From Alicyclobacillaceae bacterium I2511 (GTDB taxonomy: Bacteria; Bacillota; Bacilli; Alicyclobacillales; Alicyclobacillaceae), in assembly GCA_003584005.1 (NCBI GenBank), contig QXHL01000006.1, forward strand, positions 40,511-104,510: DNA of 64,000 nucleotides. The letters run 5' to 3'. Position 1 is the stretch's first letter. Each line of letters begins with the position of its first letter. Made by a program: the position numbers and the translations under genes. Positions 18,304 to 27,130 of this stretch are shown here, one piece after another. A model generated the notes under the pieces. That model was not told the DNA's origin and ran no database searches. It saw only the letters and a list, made by a program, of their open reading frames with translations.

Positions 18304-19104
18304 GTGCAGGACAAGACCAGAACAGCGCAAACCCTGGCACGTGGGCTACAGGTACTGGACGCCTTTCGTGACAGACAAAAAGACATCCCCCCAGAAACCC
18401 CAGCGCCTGCAGAATTGGGGATTACAGACCTGGTCCATACCCTGCACCTGTCGGCAACGGTGGTCTCCCGGTTGGTGACCACCTTGGTGGAACACGGGTA
18501 TTTGTACCAAAACACTGCCACAAAAAAATACGTCCTCGGTATGGCCGCATATACACTCGGCCTGGCGGCCGTGCCCCAGGTCCAACTGCGCAATACAGCT
18601 TACCCCCACCTGCAGCGTTTGGCCCAGCACACGGCAGAAACGGTCAGCCTTAACGTGGTGGACCGACAGTCTCTGGAAGGTGTCTGCATTGCCTCCATCG
18701 ACAGTCCGGCGCAAATCAAGCTGACCACGCGGGTAGGCAACGTGCGTCCCTTACACCGAGGGGCAAGCCGCAAGGTGTTGCTAGCCTATTTAGAGTCTTG
18801 GCAACAAGAGCAGTATATTGTCCGACTAGAACTTTGCACAATGCAAGCAGACGCCTTACGCCAAGAACTGAAAGAAATTCATCTGCGGGGCTATGCGTAC
18901 AGCGAAGCGGAACTGGATGTGGGGGCCTTTGCGGTGGCGGCCCCCATTCTTTCCTGTGAGGGTCATTTACTGGGCAGCGTAGCGGTGGCGGGGCCCGTGT
19001 TTCGCAAAACATCTGCCTTGATGGAGATGTGGGTAGACGCGCTGAACCAAACGGTGACAGACATCCAGCGTGAATTGTCGCCACTGTGTGATGGCCACGC
19101 CTAG
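18304..19104 (+). CDS. IclR-family transcriptional regulator
   Basis: A 266-residue IclR-type regulator. The N-terminal winged helix (GLQVLDAF, then the TVVSRLVTTLVEHGYL recognition region and KKYVLGMAAYTLG) is followed by the effector-binding domain (HTAETVSLNVVD, RVGNVRPLHRGASRKVLLAYL, LDVGAFAVAAPI). The N-terminal region contains a longer Pro-rich insertion than usual between the first helices. It starts with GTG. Family members bind small carboxylic effectors and often control adjacent catabolic genes, here most likely the acyl-CoA dehydrogenase. Its stop overlaps the stop of the convergent fapA-like gene by 4 bases. Confidence 0.88.
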   Translation: MQDKTRTAQTLARGLQVLDAFRDRQKDIPPETPAPAELGITDLVHTLHLSATVVSRLVTTLVEHGYLYQNTATKKYVLGMAAYTLGLAAVPQVQLRNTAYPHLQRLAQHTAETVSLNVVDRQSLEGVCIASIDSPAQIKLTTRVGNVRPLHRGASRKVLLAYLESWQQEQYIVRLELCTMQADALRQELKEIHLRGYAYSEAELDVGAFAVAAPILSCEGHLLGSVAVAGPVFRKTSALMEMWVDALNQTVTDIQRELSPLCDGHA

Positions 19105-20972
19105 GGGCGGGACGCACACACTGCTGGTGCAGAACTGGAATCCCCTGCTTGATTGAAAAGGACATGGGTTTCTGTTACCAGATTGCGTTGATATACATTG
19201 CCCACCTGCAGCAGTGTGTTAAGGTGTCGCACCTGTATTGCAATTTTTCCGTTGGGGTTGAGCACTTTGATGGTACTGTTGGTCCCGTAAGGTGCCCCCA
19301 ACTCGTGGACATCCACAGACTGACCAGCCGTCATCCTACCCCCCCGAGTAGTCCCCCGCACCACGATGGAATTTTTTGCCTCAAGAACGCTGTTGTAAAC
19401 CCCCGCACCCGTGACAAGAATTTTTCCTGTGCAACGTGCAGAACTGGAGCTGATGCTGGCGGCTTTGATGTCTGCCACCTGACCGAGGGCTGTCGATTCT
19501 AAATAGGCCTTGTACTCCGTCAAAAGTTGCTGTAAGTGAAGAACATCCTCTTTTTGAATATTGGTTCGGCCAGCCCCCAACCACTGCTTACGCAGACTTT
19601 GCACAATTTCCCGATATCTATCATCCAAATCTGCCAATCCGTTTTGGTCCTCGGCCAAGACACTCAAAGCACGCTGGAGTTGTGGGTGCCGTTGGTTGAT
19701 GAGCAAGTCTGCCAGTAGTTGACCCTTCTCTGCCAGTGCAGAGCTTCCCAATTGATTCAACCGACTTTGAATTTGGTCCTGCACCACCGAATACTCCTTC
19801 TGAAAGAGTGTAAACACCTGTAGGCAGTCCTTTATTTGCTGGTGCAAAGCCGCGTAAAGAATGTGTGATTGTCCCGCCACAACCTGGGACCCGACGATTG
19901 AACTGCCGACAAATACCCCCTGTTCCCCCAGAACATTGGCGTTCAATACACTGCCTTGTATAGTCACATGGCCTGTGGCTTGAATAAATCCCCCGTCCAA
20001 AACCGACCCGACAATCCGTACATTCCCGTCAAACTCCAAGCGGCCCTCTTTGCCTGTCAGGTCATGCTGGACAATGAGTTCTGGAACCACGTCAATTCTA
20101 GATTTAGTAAGTAAAAGGCGGCCACTGCGCAGTGCAATGACCCTTTCACCTGCCAGCATCACGCCCTCTCCCAGCACCGGCAGGTTTCTGGTTTGAGGGG
20201 CGGCCACCGACTTGCCAAATACATCCACACCAGGGCTGCCCGCTTTTGCAGGTTCAAATATAGCCACAGTGGTGCCCTGGCGAACCGAGGGAATTTCCAT
20301 CCGTCGATGCACTGGATCATAAACTTGGGGCAAACGCACTGGTCGATAGCGCGGCGGTTGCCCAGACACTGGCCGTCTCCCGCGCAACACAACCTGCTCT
20401 ACTGTTTGTGTGGCGTGTGCCAGGGCTGTGACCGAAGCCTCGTCCAGATTCCCCTGGTAGCCTGCAGACTGCACAACCGTGAGAATTTCTTGTTCGTCCA
20501 AGGGCGGCGGGTCAAGGGGCACCCTCATCATCTCTAAGACTGCGTGGTGAACCTGATGCACCTCTTTGAGTCGAACCTGTTTCCCCGGGGTTATTTGTAC
20601 TCGCACCGTCACGGACATATTATCCGCCGAAACAGTGTGCGACAGGGTCCGTGTGGCCAGCGTAGGGTGAAGGGTCACTACCAACTCCTGACTGCTGCGC
20701 ACAACGACCGTGCCCACTTTTGGTTTGCCATTGAATGTCACCGTCACCCAAGGAGAGCTTGGAAGGGTCAGGGTTGCAAACGGTCCTTCGGCATCCGGAT
20801 CAGTCACAATAATTTGATTATTCTCTATACTGACGTAACCCGGCTGAATGTATAAGTGTTCTCTGGGAGGTTCTGCGCCCTGGCGTTTCAGCGGTTGTAC
20901 CCCAGTAGTCATTGGCATCGGTGACCAAGTCCTGAACAACCAACGGGCGACTTTTGCCAATACAGTGCGCAT
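19101..20972 (-). CDS. FapA/DUF342-family polymer-forming protein
   Basis: A 623-residue FapA-family (DUF342) protein. The region GVDVFGKSVAAPQTRNLPVLGEGV is typical, followed by a right-handed beta-helix (FDGNVRIVGSVLDGGFIQATGHVTIQGSV), a helical coiled-coil stretch of about 120 residues, and a second beta-helix segment. The ATG at 20970-20972, with GGGGAGG just upstream, was preferred over the frame opening at 21077, which would overlap the EAL gene. FapA in Vibrio helps place a flagellar regulator at the pole; in other bacteria the function is unknown. It follows an EAL gene in a c-di-GMP-controlled transcript, which fits a role in motility or surface attachment. Confidence 0.8.
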   Translation of the reverse strand: MRTVLAKVARWLFRTWSPMPMTTGVQPLKRQGAEPPREHLYIQPGYVSIENNQIIVTDPDAEGPFATLTLPSSPWVTVTFNGKPKVGTVVVRSSQELVVTLHPTLATRTLSHTVSADNMSVTVRVQITPGKQVRLKEVHQVHHAVLEMMRVPLDPPPLDEQEILTVVQSAGYQGNLDEASVTALAHATQTVEQVVLRGRRPVSGQPPRYRPVRLPQVYDPVHRRMEIPSVRQGTTVAIFEPAKAGSPGVDVFGKSVAAPQTRNLPVLGEGVMLAGERVIALRSGRLLLTKSRIDVVPELIVQHDLTGKEGRLEFDGNVRIVGSVLDGGFIQATGHVTIQGSVLNANVLGEQGVFVGSSIVGSQVVAGQSHILYAALHQQIKDCLQVFTLFQKEYSVVQDQIQSRLNQLGSSALAEKGQLLADLLINQRHPQLQRALSVLAEDQNGLADLDDRYREIVQSLRKQWLGAGRTNIQKEDVLHLQQLLTEYKAYLESTALGQVADIKAASISSSSARCTGKILVTGAGVYNSVLEAKNSIVVRGTTRGGRMTAGQSVDVHELGAPYGTNSTIKVLNPNGKIAIQVRHLNTLLQVGNVYQRNLVTETHVLFNQAGDSSSAPAVCASRP

Positions 20973-21000
20973 CCGTGGTGCCCCCTCCCCATTTTTATAC

Positions 21001-22002
21001 TCATCCTGCAGACTGTGCACAGACCGTACGGGTTTCCGGGAACTGTTTGCCTTTTGCCAAGCGACAGTATTTTTCAATCAGGGCATCCACCGCCTGACTT
21101 TTTTCAACAACCACAGTAGCTGTTAGAGGCAGTTCTTTCAGCGCCACCAAATCAATCAATTCATTGCGACAAATTTCGATGGCAGCCCGCAGCCCAGGGT
21201 ACTGTTCCGCAGGCAGTGGATGACTCCACAAATATCCCTGACTCAAAGTAGCTCCGGCCGCTTTGACAACCGATAGGTCCTCTGGATTTTCCACCCCTTC
21301 CACCACAGTGCGATAACCCGAACCCATGTAATCGACAAAGTAAGACAACAACTTTTGTTTAGGTTTAGACCAGGCAATTCCCTGAATCAAGGAACGATCC
21401 AGCTTGATGAAGTCCGGCTCCAATTCAACCATTGCTGCCAAGCTGCCCCCGTTTCCCACATCATCCAAGGCCAGGCGAACCCCTAGGGCCCGCAATGTGG
21501 CCACAATGTTTACCAGGGACGCTGGTTGATAGGGAACATACTCCACCAACTCGAACACCAAATTCTCTGGCCGACAAAGTCCCTGTTCAAACAAAACCCG
21601 CAGCCGAGTTAGAAAAGATTTATCCAACAGACTACTGGGCATCACATTGACAAACATTGGCATGGAGGCACCGTCCTGTGACAAAGCTTGCAAAGACTCC
21701 ACCGCCGTCGTCAGTACCAACATGTCTGCCTCAAGCGAACGCCGTGTTTCATAGGCGGTGCGAAACCACAGGTCTGGGCGAATCAAGCGGTCCTTTAACA
21801 TGGGACGACTCAACACCTCATGACCATAAATTCGCCCTTGCAAGTGGTCCACAATGGGTTGGAAAACCACTTGCAAAGATTGCAGTTCGAGAACCTCCTG
21901 AACACTTTGGGGGGAAACTCTATTATCCATCACTGAATTTAGACTGATTCCTTCCAGAACAGATCCGCAGACCTCTCTTTGAAAAGATTCCCATTGTTCC
22001 AT
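21001..22002 (-). CDS. EAL-domain protein, probable c-di-GMP phosphodiesterase
   Basis: A 333-residue cytoplasmic protein dominated by one EAL domain. The signature reads EVLSR in place of EALxR, keeping the metal-binding glutamate and the arginine. The other catalytic positions are mostly kept: FVNVMPSSL, FELVEYVP, LALDDVGNGGS (a variant of DDFGTGYSS), DFIKLDRSLI, VEGVEN and QGYLWSHPLP. No GGDEF or membrane segment is present; about 40 N-terminal residues and 50 C-terminal residues are unassigned. Hydrolysis of c-di-GMP to pGpG is therefore likely but not certain because of the DDVGNGGS loop. It is the first gene after the c-di-GMP riboswitch. Confidence 0.88.
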   Translation of the reverse strand: MEQWESFQREVCGSVLEGISLNSVMDNRVSPQSVQEVLELQSLQVVFQPIVDHLQGRIYGHEVLSRPMLKDRLIRPDLWFRTAYETRRSLEADMLVLTTAVESLQALSQDGASMPMFVNVMPSSLLDKSFLTRLRVLFEQGLCRPENLVFELVEYVPYQPASLVNIVATLRALGVRLALDDVGNGGSLAAMVELEPDFIKLDRSLIQGIAWSKPKQKLLSYFVDYMGSGYRTVVEGVENPEDLSVVKAAGATLSQGYLWSHPLPAEQYPGLRAAIEICRNELIDLVALKELPLTATVVVEKSQAVDALIEKYCRLAKGKQFPETRTVCAQSAG

Positions 22003-22058
22003 GTGAACACCTCACCTGCCTTCACACATCTCTACCCTCAAACTCCCCCATCAACGGG

Positions 22059-22087
22059 AAAAGGCAACCCTCTGGAGGTTGCCTTTT
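22059..22087 (-). terminator. Terminator of the c-di-GMP riboswitch platform
   Basis: A symmetrical hairpin, AAAAGGCAACC paired with GGTTGCCTTTT, with a short loop. On the minus strand it follows the aptamer by 14 bases and ends in TTTT, 57 bases before the EAL start. The same 5' arm can pair instead with the 3' strand of aptamer helix P1. Confidence 0.8.
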
Positions 22088-22101
22088 ATCTGCGTTCAAA
22101 G

Positions 22102-22173
22102 GGCAACCCGGCGATCTTAGACTGACGTCCGTAGACCCGTGGCTTTGCGTCCCAGCGTTTCCACTGGTTTGCC
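22102..22173 (-). promoter_or_regulatory. c-di-GMP-I riboswitch aptamer (GEMM-I)
   Basis: Read on the minus strand, the sequence has all class landmarks in order: GGCAAACC opening P1; helix CCAGTG/CGCTGG closed by a GAAA tetraloop; the conserved GGGACGCAAAGCCACGGG core; a CTAAG tetraloop receptor region; and GCCGGGTTGCC closing P1. The match to the Vibrio Vc2-type consensus is close at every conserved position that can be recalled. Confidence 0.93.
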
Positions 22174-22222
22174 TTTTTCATTGAATAGTTTTCAATTAAT
22201 ATTTTACAGTTTCTAATACAAT

Positions 22223-22251
22223 ATTTTGCATTTATTTTCGACATTTTTCAA
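22223..22251 (-). promoter_or_regulatory. Possible promoter of the riboswitch-EAL-fapA transcript
   Basis: On the minus strand TTGAAA (22246-22251), a 17-base spacer, and CAAAAT (22223-22228). It lies about 50 bases before the aptamer. The -10 match is only moderate, and the stretch is AT-rich enough for chance hits. Confidence 0.35.
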
Positions 22252-22412
22252 GTGGTTTAGGCAAAATTCGACACATGTTCACATTTGTAGACAAATTTCA
22301 GCATGACTCTCCCGTTCGACGATTTCTAAAATCAGTAAACGGCACCCACTTACGCTTCGATTAGAGAAAGTGACAGAGACTTCTGACGGCAGAACGTTAA
22401 AGCAAGAATAAT

Positions 22413-23207
22413 CTAGCGGAATTTCTTGAAATTTGGGCGGCGCTTTTCCAAAAAAGCGCGTACCCCTTCTTGGTACTGCGGGCTGTCTAGCGCATCATCG
22501 ACAATTTGCTTTAATCTCGGGTCGTCCACGCGAGCTCCCGCATTGAGAGCGTCGACAATCCCTTTGCACCCTTGAATAGAGTTTTGCGCGTTGTTTAACA
22601 ACAGCCGAATATAGTTCAAGGTTTCTGTAAGTAGTAGTCTGTCTGCAAATACTCTGTCCACCAATCCCATCTGGTAGGCCTCGGCGGCGTGGAGCAATCG
22701 TCCAGAAAACAGCAAATCTTTGGCCCGGCTTGGCCCTACAAGGTCACTCAACATTTTGGTTTCTGCAACATCGTACACAAAGCCCAACGTGGCAGGGGGA
22801 ATCCCCATTCTTGTGTGGTCGGCGCAAAAGCGCAGGTCACAGGCCACCGCAATCTCGGTCCCACCCCCAATGCAAAGACCACTCACCATGGCCAGGCTGG
22901 GCTTGGCCAAGTTTTTCAACCCCAGCACAGCATCCTTGACAGTCCGATTGTACGCCAGATTGGTTACAGCATCTTTGCGTAGTGTTTGAAACTCGCTGAT
23001 GTCGCCGCCCGCGCAGAACACACTCGGGTCTGCGCTGCGCACCAGTACGACCGACACGGCCGCATCTGTGGCACACATGGCTACAAGTTGGCTCAAGTCT
23101 CGCCACATTTCTAGATTCATGGCGTTTCGCTTTTCCGGACGGTTAAATACAATTTCGCCTATCCCGTCGTGAATGGTCAAATATACTTGGCCATTTTCTG
23201 ACTGCAT
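22413..23207 (-). CDS. Enoyl-CoA hydratase/isomerase (crotonase) family protein
   Basis: A 264-residue crotonase-fold protein. The oxyanion-hole segment FCAGGDISEF and the GLCIGGGTEIAVACDLR segment are intact, the latter carrying the first catalytic glutamate position. The second catalytic acid of classical hydratases is replaced (PPATLG instead of PExxLG), so the reaction may be an isomerisation, hydrolysis or decarboxylation rather than plain hydration. The C-terminal FLEKRRPNFK is common to the family. It lies 26 bases behind the TPR gene, which it probably follows in one transcript. Confidence 0.85.
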   Translation of the reverse strand: MQSENGQVYLTIHDGIGEIVFNRPEKRNAMNLEMWRDLSQLVAMCATDAAVSVVLVRSADPSVFCAGGDISEFQTLRKDAVTNLAYNRTVKDAVLGLKNLAKPSLAMVSGLCIGGGTEIAVACDLRFCADHTRMGIPPATLGFVYDVAETKMLSDLVGPSRAKDLLFSGRLLHAAEAYQMGLVDRVFADRLLLTETLNYIRLLLNNAQNSIQGCKGIVDALNAGARVDDPRLKQIVDDALDSPQYQEGVRAFLEKRRPNFKKFR

Positions 23208-23233
23208 TGCACATTCTCCTTCCGATTAACTAA

Positions 23234-23701
23234 TTAATCCTGCACAGGCGCCTGTGTAGGCGCACAGTCGTAGGCTGGATTTGTTTGAGTATGCATGCGC
23301 GCTTGAATTTCCACATCCGTCTCGTTGGTGGGTGCAATCCCTAGCAATTTCTGCCGCATCTCGTTCGCTTTTGCCGTTTCCCCCATCTTGTCGTAAGCAG
23401 CAACAAGTGCCGCTAAAACCTGAACGAGTGAAAATTTGTCGTCTTCTGGCACGTAAATGCGATTCCACTTGCGTTTTTGACTGGTGATTTCCACAGCCTT
23501 CTCGTACTGCTGAATCGCCTCTGCCAGCCTGCCTAAATGAACTAACAAGTCTCCCATCCGCTTGCGAGCAGGAATCAAATCTTTTTTAATCCGGTTGGCC
23601 ATCCGATACTCCCGGATGGCATCCTCAATTCTGCCATGTTGCTCGTACTGTACCGCTCGCAAATAGTGCGGTTCCGCCTTGTCACTAAACTTTGTCCCCA
23701 C
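23234..23701 (-). CDS. TPR-repeat protein
   Basis: A 155-residue soluble protein with two to three tetratricopeptide repeats: HYLRAVQYEQHGRIEDAIREY, then MGDLLVHLGRLAEAIQQYEKAVE and a weaker one over ALVAAYDKMGETAKANEMRQKL. Repeats of this type mediate protein-protein contacts; no enzyme domain is present. The GTG at 23699-23701 has GGAGG 8 bases upstream. The nearby ATG (23705-23707) is only two bases from that site, so GTG is preferred. Function unknown. Confidence 0.72.
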   Translation of the reverse strand: MGTKFSDKAEPHYLRAVQYEQHGRIEDAIREYRMANRIKKDLIPARKRMGDLLVHLGRLAEAIQQYEKAVEITSQKRKWNRIYVPEDDKFSLVQVLAALVAAYDKMGETAKANEMRQKLLGIAPTNETDVEIQARMHTQTNPAYDCAPTQAPVQD

Positions 23702-23793
23702 GTTCATCGCCTCCGCGATACGTATCGGGTATATTTTAACACGCAAAAATACATTCCGGCGCTTTTCAAATGTTGTTCAAACACCCTGGGCTG

Positions 23794-23858
23794 TTTCCTT
23801 TCCCCCGTCAATTCGATATAATGTCTGCGGATTTCACGGTTGACAATGTACTGACCGT
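23794..23858 (+). promoter_or_regulatory. Promoter-like and inverted-repeat leader of the permease gene
   Basis: TATAAT at 23817-23822 is a perfect -10 box; the -35 box 17 bases upstream (TTTCCT) is poor. Downstream, ACGGT (23836-23840) and ACCGT (23854-23858) form a small inverted repeat. No c-di-AMP riboswitch, which controls kimA in Bacillus subtilis, is recognisable here. Confidence 0.4.
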
Positions 23859-23887
23859 TAGCAGTCATGATGGAGGCCTATAAGCAA

Positions 23888-25810
23888 ATGCACGTGGGAC
23901 TGGAAACTTGGATACACCCGTTGCTGACTGGATTTGCGGTGCTGGCTGTAGTGGCTGCCGTGTTTAATTTGGGGAACATGCGACGCTGGCTGATTGGAAG
24001 GCCCATGCGCACCCGCGAGCTCAGCTTAGCCCATAACAAGCTCCTATGGTTTATTGCCATGGCCGTACTGTCTGCAGATTTGTACTCCTCGGTGGCCTAT
24101 GGACCAGAGGCAGGCATGACAGAGCTGGCCTTCCTCGGCAGCTCTGCCAAGTGGATGATTCTTCCCATCACGGGAGCGACAGTGGCCTTACTGGGGATGC
24201 TGATTGCCTCCTATATCATGGGGGTCATTGCCTACCCCAATGGTGGGGGTGCCTATGCCATTGCCAGAGACAACTTTCGGCACCGTTCGACGGCACTGGT
24301 TGCTGGTAGTTCCCTGATGGTGGACTATGTACTCACCGTGGCCGTCTCAGTTTCTGCCGGTATTCAAGCGATTGCCTCTGCATACCCCACCCTGGCACCC
24401 TACCAGGTCACGCTGTCCCTGTTGAGTATTTTAATAATTTTGTTGGTAAACTTGCGCGGCTTGTCCGAGTCCGCCTCCATTTTTGCCTGGCCCACGCTGG
24501 TGTTCATGGTGGGCATGCTGGTTTTAATTGGGACAGGCCTGTCGCGCGAAATTCAGGGTAACTTTGCCATTCATGGCATCCCGCCTTTCGGAACCATTCC
24601 AGCCCAATTGACCACCCTTGTGGCACTCAAGGCATTCAGCTCGGCCTGTTCAGCCTTAACGGGCATTGAAACCATCTCGAACTCGGTACCCATTTTCCGT
24701 CAAGGCCGCACAGGGGCCATCAAGGCTTATCTGGGTCTGGGCATTGTCACCGGCGTCACCTTAATGGGCTTTGCCTATCAGCTGTATATTGAAAATATCA
24801 GCGTCAATCCTCATAACACCATGCTGTCACAGCTGGCACAGTTGTACTTCGGTCACGGCATCCTTTACCAGGTGTTGATGTGGTTAACCTTTCTCATCCT
24901 TATTCTGGCTGCCAACTCGACTTTTACCGGTTTCCCTCAACTGGCCGCCTTGATTGCAGCCGACGGATTTCTGCCTAGGTCGTTGGCCATCCGCGGCGAC
25001 CGCTTGGGCTATTCTAATGGAATGATTATTTTGTCGGCAGTTTCCGCCCTCCTGGTGGAAGCCTTTCAAGCCCAGACCAATGCCCTCATCCCGTTGTATG
25101 CCATTGGTGTCTTCGTGGCCTTCACCATTGCCCAAGCAGGCTTAACCAAACGCTGGTGGCGTTTGCGGCCTCGGCACTGGCACGCTCGCTTAGTCATGAA
25201 TGCTGTCGGCACGGTGGTCACCGGTTGTGTCGCGCTCATCTTTGCCACTACCAAGTTCACAGCCGGTGCCTGGATTGTACTGATTCTGTTGCCTTTACTG
25301 ATTTGGATGTCTCTGAGCATCCGCAGACACTACGATGCCATCGCCAACGAACTGCGAATTAACTTGGAAACCACCCGTCCCCAACCCCACCACGTGGTGA
25401 CCATTATCTTGATATCTGGTATCCATCGGGTGGTTTTAAACACTGTGGAATTTGCCAAAAGTCTGCACACGGGGGACGAGGAAGATGTGATTGCCCTGTA
25501 TATTGGCTTTGACGATGACTCCATCGTCCGTATGGAGCAAAAGTGGGCACAGTGGGGCACCCCCTGCCGACTGGTGACCACCAAAAGCGAGTACCGTTCC
25601 TTGTTGATGCCCTTGTCACGACTGATTCGCCACTTGGAAACCAGGGAAGGGCGACGGCCGGATCACATCCATCTCATTATTGCCCAGTTCGTTCCAAAAA
25701 AGTGGTGGCACTACCTACTACACAATCAGACCTCGCTGTTGCTACGCACCTGGATGATTCGCCACCAGGATGTAGTGGTAACAACCGTTCCGTACCACCT
25801 ACAGAAGTAA
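23888..25810 (+). CDS. APC-superfamily permease, KimA-like
   Basis: A 640-residue integral membrane protein with about 12 transmembrane segments in its first 460 residues and a cytosolic C-terminal domain of about 170 residues. The N-terminal IGRPMRT...KLLWFIAMAVLSADLYSSVAYGPEAG region matches the KimA/YdaO group of the APC superfamily, which includes the high-affinity potassium importer KimA and amino acid permeases; the NGGGAYAIA motif also fits. The ATG at 23888 lies 11 bases after GGAGG; an ATG at 23867 is possible. Potassium uptake is the favoured but unproven role. Confidence 0.72.
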   Translation: MHVGLETWIHPLLTGFAVLAVVAAVFNLGNMRRWLIGRPMRTRELSLAHNKLLWFIAMAVLSADLYSSVAYGPEAGMTELAFLGSSAKWMILPITGATVALLGMLIASYIMGVIAYPNGGGAYAIARDNFRHRSTALVAGSSLMVDYVLTVAVSVSAGIQAIASAYPTLAPYQVTLSLLSILIILLVNLRGLSESASIFAWPTLVFMVGMLVLIGTGLSREIQGNFAIHGIPPFGTIPAQLTTLVALKAFSSACSALTGIETISNSVPIFRQGRTGAIKAYLGLGIVTGVTLMGFAYQLYIENISVNPHNTMLSQLAQLYFGHGILYQVLMWLTFLILILAANSTFTGFPQLAALIAADGFLPRSLAIRGDRLGYSNGMIILSAVSALLVEAFQAQTNALIPLYAIGVFVAFTIAQAGLTKRWWRLRPRHWHARLVMNAVGTVVTGCVALIFATTKFTAGAWIVLILLPLLIWMSLSIRRHYDAIANELRINLETTRPQPHHVVTIILISGIHRVVLNTVEFAKSLHTGDEEDVIALYIGFDDDSIVRMEQKWAQWGTPCRLVTTKSEYRSLLMPLSRLIRHLETREGRRPDHIHLIIAQFVPKKWWHYLLHNQTSLLLRTWMIRHQDVVVTTVPYHLQK

Positions 25811-25831
25811 TGGCTGTGCCTGGGGAATGGC

Positions 25832-27130
25832 ATGGGCTTGGGGAGAGCAGGACTTGTGACTTTTGATTCGCAGCGACGGAACTACTTATTGATGTTTCTT
25901 GACAACATGCTGTTTACCAGCGCTATGACTTTTTTGTCCATTAACACGGTTCTCACCTATTTTCTCAATCATTTAGGGGCCACAACCTTTGAAATCAGTC
26001 TGGCCAACGCACTCGTCTCCATTGGTGCCGTGATTTCTCAGCCGGTGTTTGTAAAAAAGCTGGTGAGTCTGTCCTACAAGTTGCACACCTTCGTCCGCAT
26101 TCTTTTGACCCAACGCCTATTTATGCTGCTGTTTGTGGCCACGGTGCCATTGCTTGCACCGCGACACCCACACTGGATGATTGTTTGGTTTCTTGTCGCC
26201 TGGGGGATATTTAATTTTTTTGTAGGCTCATACTCGCCCTTTTACATGAGTGTGTTTGCTAAAATGATTGCCGTTTCGGACCGAGGACGCCTGCGTGGAT
26301 ACAGCGCCAGTGCTGGCAATGGGATTGCATTAATTGCCGCGTACCTCATTGGGGTGATTCTTAAAGAGGTCGCCTATCCGTTCAATTACACCTTGCTGTT
26401 GGGTCTCGGCGCCCTTTTATTATTGCTGGATGCCTTGGATTTTGCCTTGATGAAAGAACAGCCAGACCAGGTGATACAGGTGGAGGTCAACTATTTCCGT
26501 TATTTTCGGGATATTCCCGCGGTCTTGCGCCGAAACAAGGCTTTCGCCCGCATGGTGCTGGCCTTCTCACTGATGGTGATTGCGCAAGTGGGATTAGTTT
26601 ACTACAGCCTCTATGCCATCCGGGTATACCATGCCCAGGCGGTGGACATCGCCTGGTTCACCGCTACTGGGGTGTTTGTCAATATTCTGGGCAACATTGG
26701 ATTTGGTATCTTAGCAGACCGTTTTTCACACCGATTGGTATTAGAATATTCCGCAGTCCTAGGGGCCCTCGCCGGACTGGCTGCCCTGAGCATTCATCAC
26801 CTCGCCGGGGTGTATATCGCCTTCGCCCTGAGTAACCTGTGTCTCAGCGGCTACAACCTGAGCAGCAGCATTCTGGTGGTTGAAAACACCACTTTAGACC
26901 AGGTGCCCATGCACATCAGTGTCAACGTCATGGTCACCCTGCTGGTTTCCTCGGCGGTCACCCTACTGACAGGTGCCTTAGTCAGTCAGGTATCCTTTTT
27001 GTCCATCTTTGTCCTTGTGCTACTTGCCGGCGCGCTGTCTTCCTGGGTAATGCACACCCTACCCATTGGCACATCCGGGGGAACATTGACCCTGCAAAAG
27101 GCAAAGGCGCAAAAAAACTCCCGTCCTTAA
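25832..27130 (+). CDS. MFS transporter
   Basis: A 432-residue protein with about 12 hydrophobic segments, in the major facilitator superfamily. The cytoplasmic loop between segments 2 and 3 is short (VFVKKLVSLSYKLHT), the MFS motif A copy near the second half reads GILADRFSHR, and SDRGRLRGYSAS is typical of the YxxH/permease subgroup with unknown substrate. A GTG at 25856 is an equally good start. It lies 21 bases after the KimA-like gene, so co-transcription is likely. Its stop overlaps the buk stop by 4 bases, tail to tail. Confidence 0.78.
   Translation: MGLGRAGLVTFDSQRRNYLLMFLDNMLFTSAMTFLSINTVLTYFLNHLGATTFEISLANALVSIGAVISQPVFVKKLVSLSYKLHTFVRILLTQRLFMLLFVATVPLLAPRHPHWMIVWFLVAWGIFNFFVGSYSPFYMSVFAKMIAVSDRGRLRGYSASAGNGIALIAAYLIGVILKEVAYPFNYTLLLGLGALLLLLDALDFALMKEQPDQVIQVEVNYFRYFRDIPAVLRRNKAFARMVLAFSLMVIAQVGLVYYSLYAIRVYHAQAVDIAWFTATGVFVNILGNIGFGILADRFSHRLVLEYSAVLGALAGLAALSIHHLAGVYIAFALSNLCLSGYNLSSSILVVENTTLDQVPMHISVNVMVTLLVSSAVTLLTGALVSQVSFLSIFVLVLLAGALSSWVMHTLPIGTSGGTLTLQKAKAQKNSRP

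Noticed and set aside
22059..22087. Simple bidirectional terminator of the crotonase transcript
   Set aside because: It lies 330 bases downstream of that gene and is complementary to the adjacent riboswitch P1, so it is better read as the riboswitch expression platform.
23747..23887. c-di-AMP (ydaO) riboswitch in front of the KimA-like gene
   Set aside because: The gap is only 120 to 140 bases and lacks the conserved ydaO motifs.
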